This document shows positions 36,060-48,242 of a stretch of 64,000 nt of DNA, one piece after another. Under the pieces are notes generated by a model that worked only from the letters and a program-made list of their open reading frames with translations, did no database searches and was not told the DNA's origin. The stretch comes from Henricia sp. BOLD:AAB3569 (lineage: Eukaryota; Echinodermata; Asteroidea; Spinulosida; Echinasteridae): positions 62,001 to 126,000 of the forward strand of contig JBBELK010001435.1 in NCBI GenBank assembly GCA_037783545.1, in the 5' to 3' direction. Position 1 is the stretch's first letter. Each line of letters opens with the position of its first letter. Both the position numbers and the translations under genes were made by a program.

Positions 36060-37300
36060 ATGACGGAGAAATTTCAGAGTTTAGGGAAAGCGGAGCTCGG
36101 CTACGTGGTTATTCCCCTAACCGTGGCTGTTGGGACACCCTGCGCTGCGCTGGTGTACATTTGTACGGCCGTTGACTCACCCCAGATTGTGACGGGAATT
36201 AGGTCAAAGTGTGTCCCAAATGCCGGCAAATTTGGAAATCAAGGAATTTTCCAACCAACTTCAAATTTTGCATACTCCAAACTGTATATATTCCGCACTT
36301 GTCATGCAAAATTGACAGATTTTCGCTGGGAAATGACGGAGAAATGTCAGAGTTTAGGGAAAGCGGAGCTCGGCTACGTGGTTATTCCCCTAACCGTGGC
36401 TGTTGGGACACCCTGCGCTGCGCTGGTGTACATTTGTACGGCCGTTGACTCACCCCAGATTGTGACGGGAATTAGGTCAAAGTGTGTCCCAAATGCCGGC
36501 AAATTTGGAAATCAAGGAATTTTCCAACCAACTTCAAATTTTGCATGCTCCAAACTGTATATATTCCGCACTTGTCATGCAAAATTGACAGATTTTCGCT
36601 GGGAAATGACGGAGAAATTTCAGAGTTTAGTGAAAGCGGAGCTCGGCTACGTGGTTATTCCCCTAACCGTGGCTGTTGGGACACCCTGCGCTGCGCTGGT
36701 GTACATTTGTACGGCCGTTGACTCACCCTAGATTGTGACGGGAATTAGGTCAAAGTGTGTCCCAAATGCCGGCAAATTTGGAAATCAAGGAATTTTCCAA
36801 CCAACTTCAAATTTTGCATGCTCCAAACTGTATATATTCCGCACTTGTCATGCAAAATTGACAGATTTTCACTGGGAAATGACGGAGAAATTTCAGAGTT
36901 TAGGGAAAGCGGAGCTCGGCTACGTGGTTATTCCCCTAACCGTGGCTGTTGGGACACCCTGCGCTGCGCTGGTGTACATTTGTACGGCCGTTGACTCACC
37001 CCAGATTGTGACGGGAATTAGGTCAAAGTGTGTCCCAAATGCCGGCAAATTTGGAAATCAAGGAATTTTCCAACCAACTTCAAATTTTGCATACTCCAAA
37101 CTGTATATATTCCGCACTTGTCATGCAAAATTGACAGATTTTCGCTGGGAAATGACGGAGAAATGTCAGAGTTTAGGGAAAGCGGAGCTCGGCTACGTGG
37201 TTATTCCCCTAACCGTGGCTGTTGGGACACCCTGCGCTGCGCTGGTGTACATTTGTACGGCCGTTGACTCACCCCAGATTGTGACGGGAATTAGGTCAAA
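36060..37300 (+). repeat. Duplicated B segment, copy 2
   Basis: Partner of 30327-31567 at +5733 bp. Copy 1 has CGCTTGGAAATG and AAACAGTATATA where this copy has the common CGCTGGGAAATG and AAACTGTATATA. Confidence 0.8.
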
Positions 37301-40300
37301 GTGTGTCCCAAATGCCGGCAAATTTGGAAATCAAGGAATTTTCCAACCAACTTCAAATTTTGCATGCTCCAAACTGTATATATTCCGCACTTGTCATGCA
37401 AAATTGACAGATTTTCGCTAGGAAATGACGGAGAAATTTCAGAGTTTAGGGAAAGCGGAGCTCGGCTACGTGGTTATTCCCCTAACCGTGGCTGTTGGGA
37501 CACCCTGCGCTGCGCTGGTGTACATTTGTACGGCCGTTGACTCACCCCAGATTGTGACGGGAATTAGGTCAAAGTGTGTCCCAAATGCCGGCAAATTTGG
37601 AAATCAAGGAATTTTCCAACCAACTTTAAATTTTGCATGCTCCAAACTGTATATATTCCGCACTTGTCATGCAAAATTGACAGATTTTCGCTGGGAAATG
37701 ACGGAGAAATTTCAGAGTTTAGGGAAAGCGGAGCTCGGCTACGTGGTTATTCCCCTAACCGTGGCTGTTGGGACACCCTGCGCTGCGCTGGTGTACATTT
37801 GTACGGCCGTTGACTCACCCCAGATTGTGACGGGAATTAGGTCAAAGTGTGTCCCAAATGCCGGCAAATTTGGAAATCAAGGAATTTTCCAACCAACTTC
37901 AAATTTTGCATGCTCCAAACTGTATATATTCCGCACTTGTCATGCAAAATTGACAGATTTTCGCTGGGAAATGACGGAGAAATTTCAGAGTTTAGGGAAA
38001 GCGGAGCTCGGCTACGTGGTTATTCCCCTAACCGTGGCTGTTGGGACACCCTGCGCTGCGCTTGTGTACATTTGTACGGCCGTTGACTCACCCCAGATTG
38101 TGACGAGAATTAGGTCAAAGTGTTTCCCAAATGCCGGCAAATTTGGAAATCAAGGAATTTTCCAACCAACTTCAAATTTTGCATGCTCCAAACTGTATAT
38201 ATTCCGCACTTGTCATGCAAAATTGACAGATTTTCGCTAGGAAATGACGGAGAAATTTCAGAGTTTAGGGAAAGCGGAGCTCGGCTACGTGGTTATTCCC
38301 CTAACCGTGGCTGTTGGGACACCCTGCGCTGCGCTGGTGTACATTTGTACGGCCGCTGACTCACCCCAGATTGTGACGGGAATTAGGTCAAAGTGTGTCC
38401 CAAATGCCGGCAAATTTGGAAATCAAGGAATTTTCCAACCAACTTCAAATTTTGCATGCTCCAAACTGTATATATTTCGCACTTGTCATGCAAAATTGAC
38501 AGATTTTCGCTGGGAAATGACGGAGAAATTTCAGAGTTTAGGGAAAGCGGAGCTCGGCTACGTGGTTATTCCCCTAACCGTGGCTGTTGGGACACCCTGC
38601 GCTGCGCTGGTGTACATTTGTACGGCCGTTGACTCACCCCAGATTGTGACGGGAATTAGGTCAAAGTGTGTCCCAAATGCCGGCAAATTTGGAAATCAAG
38701 GAATTTTCCAACCAACTTCAAATTTTGCATACTCCAAACTGTATATATTCCGCACTTGTCATGCAAAATTGACAGATTTTCGCTGGGAAATGACGGAGAA
38801 ATTTCAGAGTTTAGGGAAAGCGGAGCTCGGCTACGTGGTTATTCCCCTAACCGTGGCTGTTGGGACACCCTGGGCTGCGCTGGTGTACATTTGTACGGCC
38901 GTTGACTCACCCCAGATTGTGACGGGAATTAGGTCAAAGTGTGTCCCAAATGCCGGCAAATTTGGAAATCAAGAAATTTTCCAACCAACTTTAAATTTTG
39001 CATGCTCCAAACTGTATATATTCCGCACTTGTCATGCAAAATTGACAGATTTTCGCTGGGAAATGACGGAGAAATTTCAGAGTTTAGGGAAAGCGGAGCT
39101 CGGCTACGTGGTTATTCCCCTAACCGTGGCTGTTGGGACACCCTGCGCTGCGCTGGTGTACATTTGTACGGCCGTTGACTCACCCCAGATTGTGACGGGA
39201 ATTAGGTCAAAGTGTGTCCCAAATGCCGGCAAATTTGGAAATCAAGGAATTTTCCAACCAACTTCAAATTTTGCATGTTCCAAACTGTATATATTCCGCA
39301 CTTGTCATGCAAAATTGACAGATTTTCGCTGGGAAATGACGGAGAAATTTCAGAGTTTAGTGAAAGCGGAGCTCGGCTACGTGGTTATTCCCCTAACCGT
39401 GGCTGTTGGGACACCCTGCGCTGCGCTGGTGTACATTTGTACGGCCGTTGACTCACCCTAGATTGTGACGGGAATTAGGTCAAAGTGTGTCCCAAATGCC
39501 GGCAAATTTGGAAATCAAGGAATTTTCCAACCAACTTCAAATTTTGCATGTTCCAAACTGTATATATTCCGCACTTGTCATGCAAAATTGACAGATTTTC
39601 GCTGGGAAATGACGGAGAAATTTCAGAGTTTAGGGAAAGCGGAGCTCGGCTACGTGGTTATTCCCCTAACCGTGGCTGTTGGGACACCCTGCGCTGCGCA
39701 TGCGCTGGTGTACATTTGTACGGCCGTTGACTCACCCCAGATTGTGACGGGAATTAGGTCAAAGTGTGTCCCAAATGCCGGCAAATTTGGAAATCAAGGA
39801 ATTTTCCAACCAACTTTAAATTTGGCATGCTCCAAACTGTATATATTCCGCACTTGTCATGCAAAATTGACAGATTTTCGCTGGGAAATGACGGAGAAAT
39901 TTCAGAGTTTAGGGAAAGCGGAGCTCGGCTACGTGGTTATTCCCCTAACCGTGGCTGTTGGGACACCCTGCGCTGCGCTGGTGTACATTTGTACGGCCGT
40001 TGACTCACCCCAGATTGTGACGGGAATTAGGTCAAAGTGTGTCCCAAATGCCGGCAAATTTGGAAATCAAGGAATTTTTCAACCAACTTCAAATTTTGCA
40101 TGCTCCAAACTGTATATATTCCGCACTTGTCATGCAAAATTGACAGATTTTCGATAGGAAATGACGGAGAAATTTCAGAGTTTAGGGAAAGCGGAGCTCG
40201 GCTACGTGGTTATTCCCCTAACCGTGGCTGTTGGGACACCCTGCGCTGCGCTGGTGTACATTTGTACGGCCGTTGACTCACCCCAGATTGTGACGGGAAT

Positions 40301-43300
40301 TAGGTCAAAGTGTGTCCCAAATGCCGGCAAATTTGGAAATCAAGGAATTTTCAAACCAACTTCAAATTTTGCATGCTCCAAACTGTATATATTCCGCACT
40401 TGTCATGCAAAATTGACAGATTTTCGCTGGGAAATGACTGAGAAATTTCAGAGTTTAGGGAAAGCGGAGCTCGGCTACGTGGTTATTCCCCTAACCGTGG
40501 CTGTTGGGACACCCTGCGCTGCGCTTGTGTACATTTGTACGGCCGTTGACTCACCCCAGATTGTGACGGGAATTAGGTCAAAGTGTGTCCCAAATGCCGG
40601 CAAATTTGGAAATCAAGGAATTTTCCAACCAACTTCAAATTTTGCATGCTCCAAACTGTATATATTCCGCACTTGTCATGCAAAATTGACAGATTTTCGC
40701 TGGGAAATGACGGAGAAATTTCAGAGTTTAGGGAAAGCGGAGCTCGGCTACGTGGTTATTCCCCTAACCGTGGCTGTTGGGACACCCTGCGCTGCGCTGG
40801 TGTACATTTGTACGGCCGTTGACTCACCCCAGATTGTGACGGGAATTAGGTCAAAGTGTGTCCCAAATGCCGGCAAATTTGGAAATCAAGGAATTTTCCA
40901 ACCAACTTTAAATTTTGCATGCTCCAAACTGTATATATTCCGCACTTGTCATGCAAAATTGACAGATTTTCGCTGGGAAATGACGGACAAATTTCAGAGT
41001 TTAGGGAAAGCGGAGCTCGGCTACGTGGTTATTCCCCTAACCGTGGCTGTTGGGACACCCTGCGCTGCGCTGGTGTACATTTGTACGGCCGTTGACTCAC
41101 CCCAGATTGTGACGGGAATTAGGTCAAAGTGTGTCCCAAATGCCGGCAAATTTGGAAATCAAGGAATTTTCCAACCAACTTCAAATTTTGCATGCTCCAA
41201 ACTGTATATATTCCGCACTTGTCATGCAAAATTGACAGATTTTCGGTAGGAAATGACGGATAAATTTCAGAGTTTAGGGAAAGCGGAGCTCGGCTACGTG
41301 GTTATACCCCTAACCGTGGCTGTTGGGACACCCTGCGCTGCGCTTGTGTACATTTGTACGGCCGTTGACTCACCCCAGATTGTGACGGGAATTAGGTCAA
41401 AGTGTGTCCCAAATGCCGGCAAATTTGGAAATCAAGGAATTTTCCAACCAACTTTAAATTTCGCATGCTCCAAACTGTATATATTCCGCACTTGTCATGC
41501 AAAATTGACAGATTTTCGCTGGGAAATGACGGAGAAATTTCAGAGTTTAGGGAAAGCGGAGCTCGGCTACGTGGTTATTCCCCTAACCGTGGCTGTTGGG
41601 ACACCCTGCGCTGCGCTGGTGTACATTTGTACGGCCGTTGACTCACCCCAGATTGTGACGGGAATTAGGTCAAAGTGTGTCCCAAATGCCGGCAAATTTG
41701 GAAATCAAGGAATTTTCCAACCAACTTCAAATTTTGCATGCTCCAAACTGTATATATTCCGCACTTGTCATGCAAAATTGACAGATTTTCGCTGGGAAAT
41801 GACGGAGACATTTCAGAGTTTAGGGAAAGCGGAGCTCGGCTACGTGGTTATTCCCCTAACCGTGGCTGTTGGGACACCCTGCGCTGCGCTGGTGTACATT
41901 TGTACGGCCGTTGACTCACCCCAGATTGTGACGGGAATTAGGTCAAAGTGTGTCCCAAATGCCGGCAAATTTGGAAATCAAGGAATTTTCCAACCAACTT
42001 CAAATTTTGCATGCTCCAAACTGTATATATTCCGCACTTGTCATGCAAAATTGACAGATTTTCGCTAGGAAATGACGGAGAAATTTCAGAGTTTAGGGAA
42101 AGCGGAGCTCGGCTACGTGGTTATACCCCTAACCGTGGCTGTTGGGACACCCTGCGCTGCGCTTGTGTACATTTGTACGGCCGTTGACTCACCCCAGATT
42201 GTGACGGGAATTAGGTCAAAGTGTGTCCCAAATGCCGGCAAATTTGGAAATCAAGGAATTTTCCAACTAACTTCAAATTTTGCATGCTCCAAACTGTATA
42301 TATTCCGCACTTGTCATGCAAAATTGACAGATTTTCGCTGGGAAATGACGGAGAAATTTCAGAGTTTAGGGAAAGCGGAGCTCGGCTACATGGTTATTCC
42401 CCTAACCGTGGCTGTTGGGACACCCTGCGCTGCGCATGCGCTGGTGTACATTTGTACGGCCGTTGACTCACCCCAGATTGTGACGGGAATTAGGTCAAAG
42501 TGTGTCCCAAATGCCGGCAAATTTGGAAATCAAGGAATTTTCCAACCAACTTCAAATTGTGCATGCTCCAAACTGTATATATTCCGCACTTGTCATGCAA
42601 AATTGAGAGATTTTCGCTGGGAAATGACGGAGAAATTTCAGAGTTTAGGGAAAGCAGAGCTCGGCTACGTGGTTATTCCCCTAACCGTGGCTGTTGGGAC
42701 ACCCTGCGCTGCGCTTGTGTACATTTGTACGGCCGTTGACTCACCCCAGATTGTGACGGGAATTAGGTCAAAGTGTGTCCCAAATGCCGGCAAATTTGGA
42801 AATCAAGGAATTTTCCAACCAACTTCAAATTGTGCATGCTCCAAACTGTATATATTCCGCACTTGTCATGCAAAATTGACAGATTTTCGCTGGGAAATGA
42901 CGGAGAAATTTCAGAGTTTAGGGAAAGCGGAGCTCGGCTACGTGGTTATTCCCCTAACCGTGGCTGTTGGGACACCCTGCGCTGCGCTGGTGTACATTTG
43001 TACGGCCGTTGACTCACCCCAGATTGTGACGGGAATTAGGTCAAAGTGTGTCCCAAATGCCGGCAAATTTGGAAATCAAGGAATTTTCCAACCAACTTTA
43101 AATTTCGCATGCTCCAAACTGTATATATTCCGCACTTGTCATGCAAAATTGACAGATTTTCGCTGGGAAATGACGGAGAAATTTCAGAGTTTAGGGAAAG
43201 CGGAGCTCGGCTACGTGGTTATTCCCCTAACCGTGGCTGTTGGGACACCCTGCGCTGCGCTGGTGTACATTTGTACGGCCGTTGACTCACCCCAGATTGT

Positions 43301-43506
43301 GACGGGAATTAGGTCAAAGTGTGTCCCAAATGCCGGCAAATTTGGAAATCAAGGAATTTTCCAACCAACTTCAAATTTTGCATGCTCCAAACTGTATATA
43401 TTCCGCACTTGTCATGCAAAATTGACAGATTTTCGCTAGGAAATGACCGAGAAATTTCAGAGTTTAGGGAAAGCGGAGCTCGGCTACGTGGTTATACCCC
43501 TAACCG

Positions 43507-43508
43507 TG
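43507..43508. other. B-to-A junction
   Basis: Plus-oriented B (CCTAACCGTG) joins minus-oriented A (CCATTTCCCGGCG). TG fits both partners, a 2-bp microhomology. The break cuts the word ACCGTGGCTGT after its sixth base. Confidence 0.85.
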
Positions 43509-46500
43509 CCATTTCCCGGCGAAAGTCTGTCAATTTTTTATGACAAGTGCGCAATATAGAGAGTTTAGGGCATGCAAAATTTGAAGTTCGTCGGAACATT
43601 TTTCGACCTCCAAATTTGCCGACGTTTGGACCACACTTTGACCAAATTGCCGAGCCAAACTGCGGTGCGTTAACGACACTCCGAATGACTGAGCATGCGC
43701 ACAACTCAGGAGTACCCCAAAGAGGTGTGTACAGACAGCCACGGTTTGCGTGAGAGCAGTCAGGAAGCCTCAACCCAGTTTTTTCTAAACTTTGAAATTT
43801 CTCTGCCATTTCCCGGCGAAAGTCTGTCAATTTTTGTATGACAAGTGCGCAATATAGAGAGTTTAGGGCATGCAAAATTTGAAGTTCGTCGGAACATTTT
43901 TCGACCTCCAAATTTGCCGACGTTTGGACCACACTTTGACCAAATTGCCGAGCCAAACTGCGGTGCGTTAACGACAGTCCGAATGACTGAGCATGCGCAC
44001 AACTCAGGAGTACCCCAAAGAGGTGTGTACAGACAGCCACGGTTTGCGTGAGAGCAGTCAGGAAGCCTCAACCCAGTTTTTTCTAAACTTTGAAATTTCT
44101 CTGCCATTTCCCGGCGAAAGTCTGTCAATTTTTTATGACAAGTGCGCAATATAGAGAGTTTAGGGCATGCAAAATTTGAAGTTCGTCGGAACATTTTTCG
44201 ACCTCCAAATTTGCCGACGTTTGGACCACACTTTGACCAAATTGCCGAGCCAAACTGCGGTGCGTTAACGACAGTCCGAATGACTGAGCATGCGCACAAC
44301 TCAGGAGTACCCCAAAGAGGTGTGTACAGACAGCCACGGTTTGCGTGAGAGCAGTCAGGAAGCCTCAACCCAGTTTTTTCTAAACTTTGAAATTTCTCTG
44401 CCATTTCCCGGCGAAAGTCTGTCAATTTTTTATGACAAGTGCGCAATATAGAGAGTTTAGGGCATGCAAAATTTGAAGTTCGTCCGAACATTTTTCGAAC
44501 TCCAAATTTGCCGACGTTTGGACCACACTTTGACCAAATTGCCGAGCCAAACTGCGGTGCGTTAACGACAGTCCGAATGACTGAGCATGCGCACAACTCA
44601 GGAGTACCCCACAGAGGTGTGTACAGACAGCCACGGTTTGCGTGAGAGCAGTCAGGAAGCCTCAACCCAGTTTTTTCTAAACTTTGAAATTTCTCTGCCA
44701 TTTCCCGGCGAAAGTCTGTCAATTTTTTATGACAAGTGCGCAATATAGAGAGTTTAGGGCATGCAAAATTGGAAGTTCGTCGGAACATTTTTCGACCTCC
44801 AAATTTGCCGACGTTTGGACCACACTTTGACCAAATTGCCGAGCCAAACTGCGGTGCGTTAACGACAGTCCGAATGACTGAGCATGCGCACAACTCAGGA
44901 GTACCCCAAAGAGGTGTGTACAGACAGCCACGGTTTGCGTGAGAGCAGTCAGGAAGCCTCAACCCAGTTTTTTCTAAACTTTGAAATTTCTCTGCCATTT
45001 CCAGGCGAAAGTCTGTCAACTTTTTATGACAAGTGCGCAATATAGAGAGTTTAGGGCATGCAAAATTTGAAGTTCGTCGGAACATTTTTCGACCTCCAAA
45101 TTTGCCGACGTTTGGACCACACTTTGACCAAATTGCCGAGCCAAACTGCGGTGCGTTAACGACAGTCCGAATGACTGAGCATGCGCACAACTCAGGAGTA
45201 CCCCAAAGAGGTGTGTACAGACAGCCACGGTTTGCGTGAGAGCAGTCAGGAAGCCTCAACCCAGTTTTTTCTAAACTTTGAAATTTATCTGCCATTTCCC
45301 GGCGAAAGTCTGTCAATTTTTTATGACAAGTGCGCAATATAGAGAGTTTAGGGCATGCAAAATTTGAAGTTCGTCGGAACATTTTTCGACCTCCAAATTT
45401 GCCGACGTTTGGACCACACTTTGACCAAATTGCCGAGCCAAACTGCGGTGCGTTAACGACAGTCCGAATGACTGAGCATGCGCACAACTCAGGAGTACCC
45501 CAAAGAGGTGTGTACAGACAGCCACGGTTTGCGTGAGAGCAGTCAGGAAGCCTCAACCCAGTTTTTTCTAAACTTTGAAATTTCTCTGCCATTTCCCGGC
45601 GAAAGTCTGTCAATTTGTTATGACAAGTGCGCAATATAGAGAGTTTAGGGCATGCAAAATTTGAAGTTCGTCCGAACATTTTTCGAACTCCAAATTTGCC
45701 GACGTTTGGACCACACTTTGACCAAATTGCCGAGCCAAACTGCGGTGCGTTAACGACAGTCCGAATGACTGAGCATGCGCACAACTCAGGAGTACCCCAC
45801 AGAGGTGTGTACAGACAGCCACGGTTTGCGTGAGAGCAGTCAGGAAGCCTCAACCCAGTTTTTTCTAAACTTTGAAATTTCTCTGCCATTTCCCGGCGAA
45901 AGTCTGTCAATTTTTTATGACAAGTGCGCAATATAGAGAGTTTAGGGCATGCAAAATTTGAAGTTCGTCGGAACATTTTTCGACCTCCAAATTTGCCGAC
46001 GTTTGGACCACACTTTGACCAAATTGCCGAGCCAAACTGCGGTGCGTTAACGACAGTCCGAATGACTGAGCATGCGCACAACTCAGGAGTACCCCAAAGA
46101 GGTGTGTACAGACAGCCACGGTTTGCGTGAGAGCAGTCAGGAAGCCTCAACCCAGTTTTTTCTAAACTTTGAAATTTCTCTGCCATTTCCCGGCGAAAGT
46201 CTGTCAACTTTTTATGACAAGTGCGCAATATAGAGAGTTTAGGGCATGCAAAATTTGAAGTTCGTCGGAACATTTTTCGACCTCCAAATTTGCCGACGTT
46301 TGGACCACACTTTGACCAAATTGCCGAGCCAAACTGCGGTGCGTTAACGACAGTCCGAATGACTGAGCATGCGCACAACTCAGGAGTACCCCAAAGAGGT
46401 GTGTACAGACAGCCACGGTTTGCGTGAGAGCAGTCAGGAAGCCTCAACCCAGTTTTTTCTAAACTTTGAAATTTCTCTGCCATTTCCCGGCGAAAGTCTG

Positions 46501-48242
46501 TCAACTTTTTATGACAAGTGCGCAATATAGAGAGTTTAGGGCATGCAAAATTTGAAGTTCGTCGGAACATTTTTCGACCTCCAAATTTGCCGACGTTTGG
46601 ACCACACTTTGACCAAATTGCCGAGCCAAACTGCGGTGCGTTAACGACAGTCCGAATGACTGAGCATGCGCACAACTCAGGAGTACCCCAAAGAGGTGTG
46701 TACAGACAGCCACGGTTTGCGTGAGAGCAGTCAGGAAGCCTCAACCCAGTTTTTTCTAAACTTTGAAATTTATCTGCCATTTCCCGGCGAAAGTCTGTCA
46801 ATTTTTTATGACAAGTGCGCAATATAGAGAGTTTAGGGCATGCAAAATTTGAAGTTCGTCGGAACATTTTTCGACCTCCAAATTTGCCGACGTTTGGACC
46901 ACACTTTGACCAAATTGCCGAGCCAAACTGCGGTGCGTTAACGACAGTCCGAATGACTGAGCATGCGCACAACTCAGGAGTACCCCAAAGAGGTGTGTAC
47001 AGACAGCCACGGTTTGCGTGAGAGCAGTCAGGAAGCCTCAACCCAGTTTTTTCTAAACTTTGAAATTTCTCTGCCATTTCCCGGCGAAAGTCTGTCAATT
47101 TTTTATGACAAGTGCGCAATATAGAGAGTTTAGGGCATGCAAAATTTGAAGTTCGTCCGAACATTTTTCGAACTCCAAATTTGCCGACGTTTGGACCACA
47201 CTTTGACCAAATTGCCGAGCCAAACTGCGGTGCGTTAACGACAGTCCGAATGACTGAGCATGCGCACAACTCAGGAGTACCCCACAGAGGTGTGTACAGA
47301 CAGCCACGGTTTGCGTGAGAGCAGTCAGGAAGCCTCAACCCAGTTTTTTCTAAACTTTGAAATTTCTCTGCCATTTCCCGGCGAAAGTCTGTCATTTTTT
47401 TATGACAAGTGCGCAATATAGAGAGTTTAGGGCATGCAAAATTTGAAGTTCGTCGGAACATTTTTCGACCTCCAAATTTGCCGACGTTTGGACCACACTT
47501 TGACCAAATTGCCGAGCCAAACTGCGGTGCGTTAACGACAGTCCGAATGACTGAGCATGCGCACAACTCAGGAGTACCCCAAAGAGGTGTGTACAGACAG
47601 CCACGGTTTGCGTGAGAGCAGTCAGGAAGCCTCAACCCAGTTTTTTCTAAACTTTGAAATTTCTCTGCCATTTCCCGGCGAAAGTCTGTCAACTTTTTAT
47701 GACAAGTGCGCAATATAGAGAGTTTAGGGCATGCAAAATTTGAAGTTCGTCGGAACATTTTTCGACCTCCAAATTTGCCGACGTTTGGACCACACTTTGA
47801 CCAAATTGCCGAGCCAAACTGCGGTGCGTTAACGACAGTCCGAATGACTGAGCATGCGCACAACTCAGGAGTACCCCAAAGAGGTGTGTACAGACAGCCA
47901 CGGTTTGCGTGAGAGCAGTCAGGAAGCCTCAACCCAGTTTTTTTCTAAACTTTGAAATTTATCTGCCATTTCCCGGCGAAAGTCTGTCAATTTTTTATGA
48001 CAAGTGCGCAATATAGAGAGTTTAGGGCATGCAAAATTTGAAGTTCGTCGGAACATTTTTCGACCTCCAAATTTGCCGACGTTTGGACCACACTTTGACC
48101 AAATTGCCGAGCCAAACTGCGGTGCGTTAACGACAGTCCGAATGACTGAGCATGCGCACAACTCAGGAGTACCCCAAAGAGGTGTGTACAGACAGCCACG
48201 GTTTGCGTGAGAGCAGTCAGGAAGCCTCAACCCAGTTTTTTC
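43509..48242 (-). repeat. Satellite A array, second block
   Basis: About 16 units of 297 bp. A variant unit with GTCCGAACATT, TTCGAACTCC and CCCACAGAGG recurs at 44422, 45610 and 47095 (spacings of four and five units). A second variant, GTCAACTTTTTATG, occurs near 45016, 46204, 46501 and 47689. These variants, absent from the left A block, show that the right-hand A arrays form their own subfamily. Confidence 0.96.
43760..47932 (-). other. Open frame through fourteen A units (1390 codons); not called a gene
   Basis: Longest uninterrupted frame in the window. The 297-bp unit is 99 codons and this frame of the consensus has no stop. The repeat peptide contains KLTDFRREM, EKFQSLEKTG and TSNFACPKL, matching the B and C peptides. 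Units with one more or one fewer T in the T tracts shift the frame, which ends such runs elsewhere. Nothing outside the repeat (leader, exon, tail) supports a gene. Confidence 0.6.

Larger units (their letters stand above)
29316..43508 (+). repeat. Satellite B array, right arm
   Basis: About 52 further units, starting in the same unit that 24193 broke off. It includes the 6-unit repeats at 32387-35662, the duplication 30327-31567 / 36060-37300 and two more 279-bp units (39695, 42431). The last units near the right end carry more private changes (GGTTATACCCC, AAATTGTGC, AAATTTCGC, ACGGACAAAT), as expected at an array edge. It stops at CCTAACCGTG, inside the conserved word, next to A sequence. 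Confidence 0.97.

Noticed and set aside
9904-43508. Transposon placed at the centre of the B array as a functional symmetry
   Set aside because: The two arms differ by only about 100 bp, but one example cannot be told from chance, and the insertion is younger than the array.
9842-43543. Stop-codon recoding in B (TGG or CAG replaced by TAG in many units)
   Set aside because: The TAG variants are single substitutions copied by higher-order duplication at fixed places (CGCTAGG, ACCCTAG). They need no special decoding.
43760-47932. A giant repetitive protein gene (1390 codons, minus strand)
   Set aside because: The frame is a product of a 99-codon satellite unit with no stop in one frame. It starts and ends inside repeats at T-tract shifts, has no unique exon, and the core shows mostly non-synonymous A/B differences.
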